Source: Alphaproteobacteria bacterium | Lineage (GTDB): Bacteria > Pseudomonadota > Alphaproteobacteria > Rickettsiales > UBA1997 | Length of the DNA stretch: 35,946 nt | NCBI GenBank assembly: GCA_030835905.1 | Contig: JAURQX010000049.1 | Coordinates: forward strand, 1-35,946 | Direction: 5' to 3' | Shown here: piece after piece, positions 6,373 through 15,526 of the stretch | Layout of the letters: every line of letters begins with the position of its first letter | How positions within the stretch are numbered: the stretch's first letter is position 1 | The notes under the pieces: model-generated | The model's input: the letters and a program-made list of their open reading frames with translations, nothing else | What the model was told of the DNA's origin: nothing | Database searches by the model: none | Program-made: the position numbers and the translations under genes

Positions 6373-7617
6373 TTAACCAAAAAATTGCAATAAATTCTCA
6401 AGCTTAACTTTTTGTTCTTGGCCATTATCAAGATTTTTAACTACTAATTCCTTGGTTTTTGCCTCGTCTTCGCCGATAATAACAGCAAATTGACAGTTTT
6501 TTTGGGCGAGCTTTTTCATTTGTCTTTTAAAATTGCCAGCAAAGCTAAAATCAACTAAAAAACCATTTTTTCGTAAATTTTGAGCGATTTCAAAAGCTAA
6601 AAATTTCTCATTTTCTGAAATATAATTAATGGCAATTGCTCTATTTTCGACTAATTTAATTTCACTCATCAGCATCAGCCTTTCAACGCCAGCAGCAAAG
6701 CCAATAGCTGGTACATCTTTACCTGACATTTTTTCAACCAAATTATCATAGCGACCTCCGGCAAGTACGGTATTTTGGGCGCCATCATGATTGTTTACAA
6801 ATTCAAAAACCAAACCAGTGTAATAATCTAGGCCACGCACTAAATTTGAATCTAATTCAAATTTTACGCCAAATTTTTGTAAAAGATTGATAATATTTTC
6901 AAGATTTTGCTTAGCTTCGTCACTATAAAATTGAGTAATCTTGGGAGCGCTAGCAAATAGTTTTTGATCATTTTTATCTTTTGAATCAAGAATTCTTAAA
7001 GGATTTTTGGCTAAACGATTTTTTGAATCGTCAGATAGCTCGCTTGCATATTTTGCAAAATAATCTTTCAAAGCTATTTCAAAATTTGTTTTGCTTAGTG
7101 CATCTCCTAAATGATTAATTTTTAAAGAAACTTGATCTAAAATAGCTAATTTTTGTAAAATTGCCTGTGCTAAAAGCAAAATCTCAACATCGCAGTAAAA
7201 ATTTTCAGCGCCAAAAACTTCATAATTTACTTGATGAAACTGTCTTTGCCTGCCTTTTTGAGGGCGATCATAACGAAAAACTGGACCATAAGAAAAGAAT
7301 TTTTGTGGTAGAGTTTGACTTAATTCACCATTGCTGACAAAGCTCCTCACAATACTGGCCGTGAATTCTGGTCTCAGGGTTAAAAAATTATCGGAGCGAT
7401 CTAAAAATTTATAAACTTCTTTAGTTAAAATATCGCTATCTTCACCTAAATTTCTTTCAAAAATCTCGCTAAATTCAAAAATTGGCGTTTGTAATTCACT
7501 AAAGCCATAGTTTTTAGCAGAATTTTTAGCAATTTCGATAACTTTATTAAATTTATATAGCTCTTCGCCAAATAAATCCTTTGTGCCACGCACTGCTTGT
7601 AATTTGTGATCTGACAT
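6373..7617 (-). CDS. hisS: Histidyl-tRNA synthetase
   Basis: This class II aminoacyl-tRNA synthetase charges tRNA-His. The 414 residues include motif 2 (VFRYDRPQKGRQRQFHQVNYEVFG, split as residues 113-125 and 126-136), the HisA motif LVRGLDYYTG at 259-268, and motif 3 (AGGRYDNL and GFAAGVERL, about 286-313). The C-terminal about 90 residues are the anticodon-binding domain. The start MSDHKLQAVRGTKD is family-typical. It stands alone between the DUF559 element (about 60 bp away) and the ankyrin gene. Length is normal and all key residues are present. Confidence 0.97.
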   Translation of the reverse strand: MSDHKLQAVRGTKDLFGEELYKFNKVIEIAKNSAKNYGFSELQTPIFEFSEIFERNLGEDSDILTKEVYKFLDRSDNFLTLRPEFTASIVRSFVSNGELSQTLPQKFFSYGPVFRYDRPQKGRQRQFHQVNYEVFGAENFYCDVEILLLAQAILQKLAILDQVSLKINHLGDALSKTNFEIALKDYFAKYASELSDDSKNRLAKNPLRILDSKDKNDQKLFASAPKITQFYSDEAKQNLENIINLLQKFGVKFELDSNLVRGLDYYTGLVFEFVNNHDGAQNTVLAGGRYDNLVEKMSGKDVPAIGFAAGVERLMLMSEIKLVENRAIAINYISENEKFLAFEIAQNLRKNGFLVDFSFAGNFKRQMKKLAQKNCQFAVIIGEDEAKTKELVVKNLDNGQEQKVKLENLLQFFG

Positions 7618-7711
7618 GAAAATTGACTAACATAAATATCATTAATGTAAGTATTAAAGCAAATTACATAAATGTTATAATTGCAATCAGTTTATGAAAA
7701 TGTGAAATCTA

Positions 7712-8299
7712 TTATCTTTGTAATACTGTTTTTTCGGTGAGAGTTTTAGCTAATGTTGTTCTGGGGGTTGCAAGTGGCTCTAGAATTTTATCGCCAATTC
7801 TACTTAGACCCACCTTTTCGGCTATTGAGCTCGGAGTTTCTCCTTCGCTATTTTTAAAGTATAGGCTTTGGATCTTGTTGGATTCAAATAAATGATTTAT
7901 AAGCAACTCTGCGTTATCTGTTCTCCTGCTTTTTAAAGCTATATGCAGCGGCGTATTTTTGTCAAAGTCTTGAATCTCGGGTTTTGCGCCCTTATCAAGC
8001 ATAAGCATAATAATCTTTGTTGTGTTATTGTTTGTATCATTATTATGAATTGCTAGAAGATGCAAAGCAGTCTTATTTTTATCGTTGCAAGTATTTAGAT
8101 CTTCTAAATTATTAACATCTAAATTATTAACAAGAGTTTCTAAAATTTCTAGCCTCTTAAATCTTGCGGCATAATGCAATGCTGTATTGCTATGATTGTC
8201 TTTGGCGAATGCCAATTCCGGATTCGATTCAATACTATTTTTGAAAGACTCAGTATCTCCTGTTTTTATAAAATTTAAAAATTCTACATCACTTGTCAT
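7712..8299 (-). CDS. Ankyrin-repeat protein
   Basis: This 195-residue protein has about four ankyrin repeats. Clear ones begin near residues 37 (NTALHYAAR), 76 (KTALHLLAI) and 115 (NTPLHIALK). A degenerate one lies at about 151 (EGETPSSIAEKVG). The middle repeat carries an Asn-rich insert (NNDTNNNTT). There is no signal peptide or membrane segment. Such proteins mediate protein-protein contacts and are often host-directed in Rickettsiales, but no secretion signal can be read here. It is flanked by hisS and a repeat-bearing spacer, and the target is unknown. Confidence 0.85.
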   Translation of the reverse strand: MTSDVEFLNFIKTGDTESFKNSIESNPELAFAKDNHSNTALHYAARFKRLEILETLVNNLDVNNLEDLNTCNDKNKTALHLLAIHNNDTNNNTTKIIMLMLDKGAKPEIQDFDKNTPLHIALKSRRTDNAELLINHLFESNKIQSLYFKNSEGETPSSIAEKVGLSRIGDKILEPLATPRTTLAKTLTEKTVLQR

Positions 8300-8336
8300 T
8301 TTGCTTAAATTATTAAGGTTAAAAATCTATTTATAG

Positions 8337-8438
8337 CAATATTCGTCTTTAATAACACATTTGTATTTTGTCTTTTTGGTCTAAAATATTTCCCCTAAAG
8401 TGGTTGATTTGCAGGAGTCTTTTAAAGACGAATGTTGG
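8337..8438. repeat. MITE-like palindromic element with GGTATT end
   Basis: Terminal arms at 8337-8352 and 8422-8438 pair (15 of 16 bases) and contain ATTCGTCTTTAA. The interior resembles the left half of the element at 27827-27998 (ACACATTTG, then TTTGTCTTTTT). It also carries the 20-mer GGTTGATTTGCAGGAGTCTT (8402-8421), which recurs near 76-95 and, inverted, near 35798-35818. The right end runs into GGTATTAGAT as in the 27.8-kb copy. The rest of the 8300-8569 spacer holds nothing else I can name. Confidence 0.65.
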
Positions 8439-8569
8439 TATTAGATAATGATACTAAAATTAGCAAATTCAATCAATGAATATACCCAAGATCTGGGATA
8501 AAAAGCTTCGATGTCTCAATTTTGAAAAAATAACTAAATAGCAGTTTTTTTGGGATGAGTTCAATAATT

Positions 8570-8595
8570 TCACCAAATCAAGACTGATTTGGTGA
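8570..8595 (-). terminator. Hairpin overlapping the 3' end of tRNA-Lys
   Basis: Perfect 11-bp arms at 8570-8580 and 8585-8595 pair around a 4-nt loop. On the minus strand the stem begins inside the tRNA's last six bases, including CCA. No U-run follows, so termination is only suggested; it may instead be an RNA-processing element. Confidence 0.45.
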
Positions 8596-8665
8596 GCACG
8601 GTTGGAATCGAACCAACGACAACCTGATTAAAAGTCAAGTGCTCTACCGACTGAGCTACGTGCTC
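8590..8665 (-). tRNA. tRNA-Lys (anticodon TTT)
   Basis: On the minus strand a 76-nt cloverleaf can be folded. The acceptor stem is GAGCACG/CGTGCTC, followed by T8-A9 and a D-arm GCTC..GAGC. The anticodon loop is CTTTTAA with anticodon TTT, and the T-arm GTTGG/CCAAC encloses TTCGATT. The 3' CCA is encoded in the genome. It decodes AAA/AAG, which are heavily used in these AT-rich genes. Confidence 0.97.
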
Positions 8666-8735
8666 CTATACAAAAGAAAAGCAAGGTCACATATCTAAAT
8701 GGCTTTTCTTCTAAAAAGCAACTATTTTATTTAAC

Positions 8736-9677
8736 TCAAATTTTGATAAGATTTGACAAAAATTGAGCTGTGATATTTTTAGCTTCTAAAAAATTGTCGA
8801 CATTAAATCTTGTATGATAAGGACTGTTTTGAGTTGATTGATTCCTAAACCAAGTTAGTTGTCTTTTAGCGTAATTGCGGGTTTTTTGGCAGATAATTTT
8901 TTTCATTTCTTCAAAATCAAGTTCTTGATTTAGGTAATTGCTGATTTCTAAAAAGCCAATTGTGCGTGCGATAGGTAAATTATTTAATTGGGTATTATTA
9001 GGTAATTTTTTTAACAAATTCTCAACTTCTTGAATTGCGTCTTCTTTTATCATGCTATCAAATCTTAAATGGCATTTTTGATAAAGTTGATCTCGATCAA
9101 TATTAAGATTAAAATGAATAAATTGAGCATTATCAATGATTTTTTGATTTGATTGTTGGTGCCAATAAAGAATTGGTTTACCAGTTTCTAGCCAAACCTC
9201 ATAGGCTCTTAAAACTTTTTGCGGATCTTTGATGTCGGTAATTTGTGATTTTTCAATAATAGCTTCAAGCCCTAATGTATCTAGATCAGTTTTAGCCTTA
9301 ATTTTTTTTTGAGGAGAAATTGCAGGAATAATTGAGATGCCCTCAATTAATTTTGAAATATACATGCCACTGCCACCAACAATAATTGGTACTTTATTTT
9401 TGGCAAAAATTTCATCAGTTTTTTCTTTAACTAATTTTAACCAATCAAAAACTGAAAAATTTTGATCATAATCTAAAAAACCATAAAGATGATGCTTTAA
9501 TTTTTGCTGATCTTTTAAAGATGGTTGAGCTGATAAAATTGGCAAATCTTTATAAATTTGCAACGAATCAGCATTAATAATTTCGCCGCCACTTTCTAAT
9601 GCCAAATTCAATGCTAAATCTGATTTACCCGAAGCGGTTGCGCCAGATATTACGATAATTTTTTTAGATTCTGACAT
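8736..9677 (-). CDS. miaA: tRNA dimethylallyltransferase MiaA
   Basis: MiaA adds a dimethylallyl group to A37 of tRNAs that read UNN codons. The 313-residue protein has the P-loop GATASGKS at 12-19, ADSLQIY at 36-42 for tRNA/substrate contact, VGGSGMYI near 100, and the C-terminal tRNA-binding region with ARTIGFLEI and RNYAKRQLTWFR. Its 5' end overlaps the 3' end of rluD by 28 bp, so the two are likely co-expressed. The gene sits directly upstream of tRNA-Lys on the same strand. Length and motifs are normal. Confidence 0.96.
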   Translation of the reverse strand: MSESKKIIVISGATASGKSDLALNLALESGGEIINADSLQIYKDLPILSAQPSLKDQQKLKHHLYGFLDYDQNFSVFDWLKLVKEKTDEIFAKNKVPIIVGGSGMYISKLIEGISIIPAISPQKKIKAKTDLDTLGLEAIIEKSQITDIKDPQKVLRAYEVWLETGKPILYWHQQSNQKIIDNAQFIHFNLNIDRDQLYQKCHLRFDSMIKEDAIQEVENLLKKLPNNTQLNNLPIARTIGFLEISNYLNQELDFEEMKKIICQKTRNYAKRQLTWFRNQSTQNSPYHTRFNVDNFLEAKNITAQFLSNLIKI

Positions 9678-10639
9678 AATTCTTGTAAATCTAGTGGTAA
9701 ATCAATGCTAAAAGATATTGTTTTTTTGGTGATTGGATGAGTAAAGCCAATTTTATAGGAATGTAAAGCCTGTCTTGAAAAATTTTTAATAAACTCAATT
9801 GCTTGATGATTAAAATTGATAAGCGGTTGTTTTTTGCATGAACTATAAAGCTGATCGCCGATTAAAGAGTGTTTTTCGGATTCGAAATGGACTCTAATTT
9901 GATGGGTGCGACCAGTTTCTAATTTGCATTCAACAAGGCTAGCAAAATTATCGGCAAAGATTTCTATAGTTTTGTAGTTGGTAATAGCATTTCGCCCCTT
10001 AGTTCTGCTAGTAGTCATTTTTAGGCGATTTTTAGGTGAGCGCGTTATCTTTTTATCAATTCTGCCATTTTGGGGGTTGATAACCCCATAAATAAATGCC
10101 AAATAATAGCGCTCAATTTTGTGTTGCTCGAGCATTTTACTTAATAGCTGATGGGTAAGATCGTTTTTAGCCACCACTATCAAACCACTAGTGTCTTTAT
10201 CTAGGCGGTGAACAATTCCTGGACGAAAATCACCATTAATTGAAGATAGATTATTTTGAAAACGATATAATAAGCCATTAGCCAGAGTTTGATCATGATT
10301 GCCCGGTCCGGGATGCACTGTAAGATTATGTGGTTTATTAATAATTAAAAGATGTTCGTCTTCAAAAATAACTTCAAAATTAATTTCTTGGGCAGTTAGT
10401 TCGTTAGGTTTAGATTGAGTTATTTCAATCAAATAATTTTCATTAAAGTTTATTTTTTGTGAAGGTAATATTTTTTGTTTTGGATTTTGAGGGTTCAGTA
10501 ATGCAACAAAGCCATTTTCAATTAGGTCTTGAATTTTTTTGCGACTTAATTCAGGCTTAATTGGCTGTAGCTTGTTAACCAAAAAGATATCGAGCCGTTC
10601 TTTATCAAATGGCTTATCAACACAAAATTCAAATTTCAT
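9650..10639 (-). CDS. rluD: RluA-family pseudouridine synthase, RluD-like
   Basis: This enzyme isomerises specific uridines of 23S rRNA to pseudouridine. It has 329 residues from the ATG at 10639; a GTG three codons earlier (10648) is possible but less likely. An N-terminal S4 RNA-binding domain covers about 13-60. The catalytic motif HRLDKDTSG lies near residue 147, with the Asp of RLD as nucleophile. ETGRTHQIRVH follows in the catalytic domain. RluD rather than RluC is favoured by overall layout, but this is not certain. It overlaps miaA by 28 bp. Its start is only 17 bp from the divergent helicase gene, so promoters must overlap. Confidence 0.9.
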   Translation of the reverse strand: MKFEFCVDKPFDKERLDIFLVNKLQPIKPELSRKKIQDLIENGFVALLNPQNPKQKILPSQKINFNENYLIEITQSKPNELTAQEINFEVIFEDEHLLIINKPHNLTVHPGPGNHDQTLANGLLYRFQNNLSSINGDFRPGIVHRLDKDTSGLIVVAKNDLTHQLLSKMLEQHKIERYYLAFIYGVINPQNGRIDKKITRSPKNRLKMTTSRTKGRNAITNYKTIEIFADNFASLVECKLETGRTHQIRVHFESEKHSLIGDQLYSSCKKQPLINFNHQAIEFIKNFSRQALHSYKIGFTHPITKKTISFSIDLPLDLQELCQNLKKLS

Positions 10640-10656
10640 AAAATGCACAAATTAAC

Positions 10657-11928
10657 ATGATCAAATTACAACTTTCTGCAAATCAGCTTGATATTGTCAA
10701 CAAATTTGAAGCAGGAAAAAATATTTTTATTACAGGAAGTGCAGGTTGTGGAAAATCTTTTTTGCTAAATCACTTGAAGATAAACTATGCTAAAGACGGG
10801 TTGGCAGTGACTGCTAGCACTGGAATTGCGGCGGTAAATATTGGTGGTTCAACCATTCATTCATGGGCCGGAATTGGTCTTGGTAATTTACCAGCAGAAG
10901 AAATTGCTAAAAATTTATTTAGTGCTAAATTTGCTAGATTAAGAAAAAAAATTATCCAAACAAAAGCTTTGGCAATTGATGAAATTTCAATGATTTCGCC
11001 GCAAACTCTAGATTTACTTGATCAAGTTTTGCGCCATGTTCGCCAAAATGATAAGGTAATGGGCGGTTTGCAAATTTTATTTTTTGGTGATTTTTTGCAA
11101 TTACCGCCAATCAATAATTTTGCTAATGATATTGATTTTTGCTTTAATTCTAGATGCTGGCATGAGCTTAACTTAGAAATTTGCAATCTAAATGAAAAAT
11201 TTCGTCAAAAAAATCAAAATTTCGTCAAAATTTTAGATAATTTAAGATTTGGCGAATTAGATGAGGAAGATATTCTAACTTTAAAAAGCCGAGTTAACGC
11301 CAAAGATCATAACTTAGCAATTAAGCCAACAATTTTAACCACTCATAATTTTAAAGTAGAAAAAATTAACCAATTTTATCTCAAAAATATTGTAGCAGAT
11401 GAGGTAATTTATAAAGCTAAATATAGCGGTACGCAAAGTAAAGTCGATCTTTTAAAAAAAAATTGCATTGCCCCTGAAACGCTTCGCTTAAAAATGGGCG
11501 CCCAAGTAATGATGACTAAAAATACCTATCAAAAAGATGGAGTTATCAATGGCTCTTTAGGTATAGTTAAAGGATTTTCGCTTAAGAAAAAATATCCAAT
11601 TGTCGAATTTAATAATGGTGTTGAGTTAACGATTAGCCCAGAAGAATGGTCGATTGAAAATTTTGATAATACAAAAAAAGAGTTGGTTCAAGAGGCGGTT
11701 GTGGCACAAATTCCTTTAATTTTAGCTTGGGCAATTACAATTCATAAATCGCAAGGCCTAACATTGGATAAAATTTCATGTGATTTATCTGATGTTTTTA
11801 GCCCGGGGCAGGCATATGTTGCACTTTCAAGAGCAAAAACTTTGGAGGGTGTTTTTATTGAAAAAATTGATTTTAAAAAAATAATTTCTGCTAAAAAGGC
11901 TAAGGAATTTTACCAAGGAATATCGTAA
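10657..11928 (+). CDS. PIF1-like DNA helicase
   Basis: This is a superfamily 1B helicase of 423 residues. Walker A is GSAGCGKS at 27-34, STGIAAVNIGG is motif Ia-like, and Walker B is AIDEISM (D108, E109). GDFLQLPP matches motif III, and the C-terminal TIHKSQGLTLD and AYVALSRAK are the conserved PIF1/RecD motifs. PIF1 enzymes unwind DNA 5' to 3' and are known for G-quadruplex and replication roles in eukaryotes. The bacterial counterparts are short, like this one, and little studied. It is followed 20 bp later by an EamA transporter gene on the same strand. Confidence 0.9.
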   Translation: MIKLQLSANQLDIVNKFEAGKNIFITGSAGCGKSFLLNHLKINYAKDGLAVTASTGIAAVNIGGSTIHSWAGIGLGNLPAEEIAKNLFSAKFARLRKKIIQTKALAIDEISMISPQTLDLLDQVLRHVRQNDKVMGGLQILFFGDFLQLPPINNFANDIDFCFNSRCWHELNLEICNLNEKFRQKNQNFVKILDNLRFGELDEEDILTLKSRVNAKDHNLAIKPTILTTHNFKVEKINQFYLKNIVADEVIYKAKYSGTQSKVDLLKKNCIAPETLRLKMGAQVMMTKNTYQKDGVINGSLGIVKGFSLKKKYPIVEFNNGVELTISPEEWSIENFDNTKKELVQEAVVAQIPLILAWAITIHKSQGLTLDKISCDLSDVFSPGQAYVALSRAKTLEGVFIEKIDFKKIISAKKAKEFYQGIS

Positions 11929-11948
11929 TTAATTATTAAGATTGATAA

Positions 11949-12845
11949 ATGATCTTATCTAGAAAATTTTCAGAAAATACGCATGGTATCTTTTATATGG
12001 TGCTTTGTTGTTTTTTGGTTTCGGTTATGGTAGCGATTGTTCGTCATTTGTCTGATAGTTTCCATATTCTATTTATTTTGATGATGCGCAATTTTTTTTC
12101 GCTAGTTTTTTTTGTCCCAGAATTATTTAAAGATTACCAATCATTACTCAAAACCAAAAGAATTAAACTGCATTTGCTAAGGGGATTTAACGGATTTTTT
12201 TCAATGTTTTGCTGGTTTTATGCTATTTCAATATTGCCTTTAGCAGAAGCTGTCTCAATTAGTTTTGTTATTCCTTTTACCACAACTTTGGTAGCAATAT
12301 TTTTTTTAAAAGAAAAAGTTGAGAGTAAAAATTGGCTAGCAATTTTAATTGGTTTGTTAGGTGTTGTGATAATTTTACGCCCTGGATTTAGAGATTTAAA
12401 TAATGGTCATTATTTTGTAGCTGGTGCTGTTATATTGTGGACGATTTCAAATCTTACCACTAAAATGATGACCAAAACTGAAAAATCAAAAACAATTGTT
12501 GCATATATGGCAATAATAATGCTTATTATTTCTTTTCCCTTTTCCTTACCATATCTGAAGCCAGTAAATAATTTTGCTGATTTATTTTGGTTTTTAGCTT
12601 TGGGTTTAATTTCAAATATGGCGTATTTTAGCCTTTCTTTTGCTTATAGAAGCTCTAATTTGTCAATGCTACAACCTTTTGATTATACTCGTTTAATTTT
12701 TACCTCGATAATTGCTTATTTTGTTTTTGGTGAGATTGTAGATTTTTGGGTAATTTTGGGTTCATTAGTTATTTTAATCGGGGTAATAATTATGTTGCCA
12801 AGAAGAAAGCGAGAGAAATTAAAAAAGATTTTGGTTGATGAGTGA
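11949..12845 (+). CDS. EamA/DMT-family permease
   Basis: This inner-membrane transporter of the drug/metabolite superfamily has 298 residues. About ten hydrophobic helices are arranged as two EamA repeats (about 12-140 and 150-285). The first repeat carries the typical [15 protein letters not shown] section and the second [19 protein letters not shown]. Many Rickettsiales encode several such permeases, some shown to import S-adenosylmethionine, but the substrate here cannot be told. Its TGA stop overlaps the start of hemA, so the two are translationally coupled. The basic C-terminus (RRKREKLKK) fits a cytoplasmic tail. Confidence 0.9.
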   Translation: MILSRKFSENTHGIFYMVLCCFLVSVMVAIVRHLSDSFHILFILMMRNFFSLVFFVPELFKDYQSLLKTKRIKLHLLRGFNGFFSMFCWFYAISILPLAEAVSISFVIPFTTTLVAIFFLKEKVESKNWLAILIGLLGVVIILRPGFRDLNNGHYFVAGAVILWTISNLTTKMMTKTEKSKTIVAYMAIIMLIISFPFSLPYLKPVNNFADLFWFLALGLISNMAYFSLSFAYRSSNLSMLQPFDYTRLIFTSIIAYFVFGEIVDFWVILGSLVILIGVIIMLPRRKREKLKKILVDE

Positions 12846-14049
12846 AGTTTTAACAATTTTTGATAAAAATAAGCCTTTTTTGGCTGTTATAGAACAGCTT
12901 AAAAGCCAAAATCGCTATCGTGAATTCACTACAATTTCAAGAATTTGCGGTCAATTTCCTTATGCTAGAAATTCTAAAAATGGTCAAAAAGTTTTAGTCT
13001 GTTGCTCCAATGATTATTTGGGAATGGGGCAAAATCCACAAGCAATTGAGCAATCAATTCTTGCCTTAAAGAAATTTGGTATTGGTGCAGGAGGAACACG
13101 CAATATTTCTGGAAGTACAGCAATTATTGTTGAGTTAGAAAAAGAAGTGGCCGATCTTCATCAAAAAGAATCAGCGATTGTTTTTAGTTCTGGCTATATT
13201 GCCAATGATGCCACAATTCAAAGTTTGGCTAAAATTATGCCAGATTTGGTTGTTTTTTCTGATGCCAAAAATCATGCTTCAATTATTTCAGGAATTCGCA
13301 ATAGTCGGCTCACCAAAGAGGTTTTTGCACATAATGATTTGAATCATCTTGAAGAATCTTTAAAAAAATATGATTTAGATCGCCCCAAAATAATTATTTT
13401 TGAGTCAGTTTATTCAATGGATGGTGATTTTGGCAAAATCAAAGAAATTATCGCTTTAGCCAAAAAATATAATGCTTATACTTATATTGATGAGGTTCAT
13501 GGTGTTGGGCTTTATGGAACAAGAGGCGGGGGCTTGAGTGAAGAATTGGGAGTTATGGATCAAATTGATATTATTCAAGGCACTTTTGCCAAAGCATATG
13601 GGGCAATTGGTGGCTATATTGCTGCAAATAAGGAAATTATTGACGCTATTAGATCAGTAGCTTCTGGATTTATTTTTACCACAGCCCTACCGCCAGTTAT
13701 AGTTGCCGCAATTATTACTAACATCAAGCATTTAAAAAATTCTGATGTTGAAAGAAAGGCGCTGTGGCAAAAAGTAAAATTTCTTAAGGAAAAGCTTATT
13801 GAAAACGGTATAAATATTGCTGAAAACCAGTCGCAAATTATTTCAATCAAAATTGGCAACGCCAAAAAAGCGCAAGAAATTTCAAAAAAACTACTCGATG
13901 ATTTTAATATTTATATTCAACACATCAATTATCCAACTGTAGCAATCGGCGATGAAAGATTGCGCTTAACTGTTACGCCAATGCATAGCCAAGAAAATTT
14001 AGAAGAGATAGTTTTGGCTATTTCAACTCTTTTTGGGCGTGGCCAATAG
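12838..14049 (+). CDS. hemA: 5-aminolevulinate synthase
   Basis: This PLP enzyme condenses glycine and succinyl-CoA to 5-aminolevulinate, the first step of haem synthesis in alphaproteobacteria. It has 403 residues from the ATG at 12838; a TTG one codon earlier is an alternative. The PLP lysine is K252 in [23 protein letters not shown] at 83-93 and the C-terminal [23 protein letters not shown] (in two blocks) favour ALAS over the related KBL, BioF and SPT enzymes. It overlaps the EamA stop by 8 bp. Its last 32 bp overlap the convergent pyrD 3' end. Confidence 0.94.
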   Translation: MSEVLTIFDKNKPFLAVIEQLKSQNRYREFTTISRICGQFPYARNSKNGQKVLVCCSNDYLGMGQNPQAIEQSILALKKFGIGAGGTRNISGSTAIIVELEKEVADLHQKESAIVFSSGYIANDATIQSLAKIMPDLVVFSDAKNHASIISGIRNSRLTKEVFAHNDLNHLEESLKKYDLDRPKIIIFESVYSMDGDFGKIKEIIALAKKYNAYTYIDEVHGVGLYGTRGGGLSEELGVMDQIDIIQGTFAKAYGAIGGYIAANKEIIDAIRSVASGFIFTTALPPVIVAAIITNIKHLKNSDVERKALWQKVKFLKEKLIENGINIAENQSQIISIKIGNAKKAQEISKKLLDDFNIYIQHINYPTVAIGDERLRLTVTPMHSQENLEEIVLAISTLFGRGQ

Positions 14050-15124
14050 CTTGTGAAATATTTTCAAAACCATCTTCTTTGAGCATTTTGCTTAGATCTT
14101 TTTTAATTCTTTCGACCAATCCAAATCCTTCATAAATAAAAGCTGAGTATATTTGTACTAAAGAGGCGCCAAGTTTTATTTTTTCGTAGGCTTGCTTAGC
14201 ATTTGAAATTCCGCCAACGCCAATTATTGGTACCTTGCCTTTGGTTAATTTATAAAAATTAGCTAAAACTTGATTTGATTTTTCAAATAAAGGCTGACCA
14301 CTTAATCCGCCAACTTCATTTTTTTTTGAGCTTTTAAGATTTAAATTGCGATCAATTGTGGTATTAGAAATAATTAAACCATCAATTTTTTGCTTAAGGA
14401 TTATTTTAGCGATTTTTTCTTGCTCTTCCTCGGTTAAATCTGGAGCAATTTTTAGCAAAATAGGTACATTTTTTTTGCATTTATTTTGAATATTTTGTTT
14501 TTGAGCAACAATTTTTTGTAAAAACTCTTCAAGATTTTCTTCTTTTTGAATATCTCGTAAATTTTTGGTGTTTGGTGAAGAGATATTTATGGTGATATAA
14601 GTTGCTTGGCGATAAAATTTATCAAGCATTTTTATATAATCATCAGCAAAATTTTTAGTATCTTTATTTTTGCCTATATTTATGCCTAAAATTAAGTTAG
14701 ATTCACTTTTGGCAAAATTTATGTGATGCAAAAGTTGTTCTATATTTTGGGCAGCCAATTCCGCGCCAAGATTGTTAAAGCCAAGACGATTTATGATGGC
14801 TTTATCTTTTTGAAGTCGAAACATTCTTGGTTTAAGATTTCCTTCTTGTGGTTTTGGAGTTATAGTGCCAACTTCAATAAAGCCAAAGCCGAATTTTGCT
14901 AAAGTTAGAACTGTCTGAGCATTTTTATCAAAACCGGCGGCTAGGCCAATTGGATTTAAAAAATCAATATTCCAAACTTTATTTTGTAAATTTTGGTGTT
15001 TTTTGTTAAAGCAAAAAAGAGTGACAAAATTTGGTAGAAATTTAAGAAAATTTATTGCCAAATTATGAGCGTTTTCAGCTTTTAAGTAAAAAAACACAGG
15101 TCTAAATAATTTATAAAAAGACAT
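14018..15124 (-). CDS. pyrD: Class 2 (quinone-dependent) dihydroorotate dehydrogenase
   Basis: PyrD oxidises dihydroorotate to orotate in pyrimidine synthesis, passing electrons to membrane quinone. The 368 residues begin with the amphipathic membrane-binding helices typical of class 2 (about 1-38). [11 protein letters not shown] binds FMN. The catalytic serine is in [13 protein letters not shown], and LLKIAPDL plus IGVGGI complete the FMN site. Its tail overlaps hemA by 32 bp in antisense. Its start codon is only three bases from the divergent ybgC start. Its presence argues for pyrimidine synthesis, which classical Rickettsia species lack. Confidence 0.95.
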   Translation of the reverse strand: MSFYKLFRPVFFYLKAENAHNLAINFLKFLPNFVTLFCFNKKHQNLQNKVWNIDFLNPIGLAAGFDKNAQTVLTLAKFGFGFIEVGTITPKPQEGNLKPRMFRLQKDKAIINRLGFNNLGAELAAQNIEQLLHHINFAKSESNLILGINIGKNKDTKNFADDYIKMLDKFYRQATYITINISSPNTKNLRDIQKEENLEEFLQKIVAQKQNIQNKCKKNVPILLKIAPDLTEEEQEKIAKIILKQKIDGLIISNTTIDRNLNLKSSKKNEVGGLSGQPLFEKSNQVLANFYKLTKGKVPIIGVGGISNAKQAYEKIKLGASLVQIYSAFIYEGFGLVERIKKDLSKMLKEDGFENISQAIGHAQKELK

Positions 15125-15127
15125 AAA

Positions 15128-15526
15128 ATGAAAAATTTTAGTTATCGTATCTATTATGAAGATACAGATGCTGGTGGTGTAGTTTATTATGCTAATTATC
15201 TTAAATTTTATGAAAGAGCAAGAACTGATTTTTTGCGTAATCTAGGAATCGATCAAAATCAATTATTAACCAATGATGATTTAGCTTTTGTTGTTAGAAA
15301 CTGCCAGATAGATTTTTTAAAACCAGCAAAATTAGACGATATAATTGATATCGTTGTTAGAATTGAAAAAATTAGTGCAGTTTCGTTGGAAATTTTACAA
15401 CAAATAAAAGTTAATGATATTTTGATTAATCAAGCTAAAGTCAAAATTGTTAGTGTTGGCTATCTAAATTTTAAACCTAAAAAAATACCACAAATAATCA
15501 TAAATAAGTTAAAAAACAATGTTTGA
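15128..15526 (+). CDS. ybgC: YbgC-type acyl-CoA thioesterase
   Basis: This hot-dog-fold thioesterase has 132 residues. The family active-site signature EDTDAGGVVYYANYLKFYER begins at residue 11, with the catalytic Asp in TDAGG. In proteobacteria ybgC is usually next to tolQRAB; here it is followed by ffh with an 8-bp overlap. The physiological substrate is unsure: short-chain acyl-CoA or acyl-ACP have been reported for the family. Its ATG is three bases from the opposing pyrD ATG. Confidence 0.93.
   Translation: MKNFSYRIYYEDTDAGGVVYYANYLKFYERARTDFLRNLGIDQNQLLTNDDLAFVVRNCQIDFLKPAKLDDIIDIVVRIEKISAVSLEILQQIKVNDILINQAKVKIVSVGYLNFKPKKIPQIIINKLKNNV

Noticed and set aside
12838-14049. Glycine C-acetyltransferase (Kbl) or BioF instead of ALAS
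   Set aside because: The [11 protein letters not shown] segment and the C-terminal [14 protein letters not shown] pattern fit ALAS; no tdh or bio genes are adjacent.
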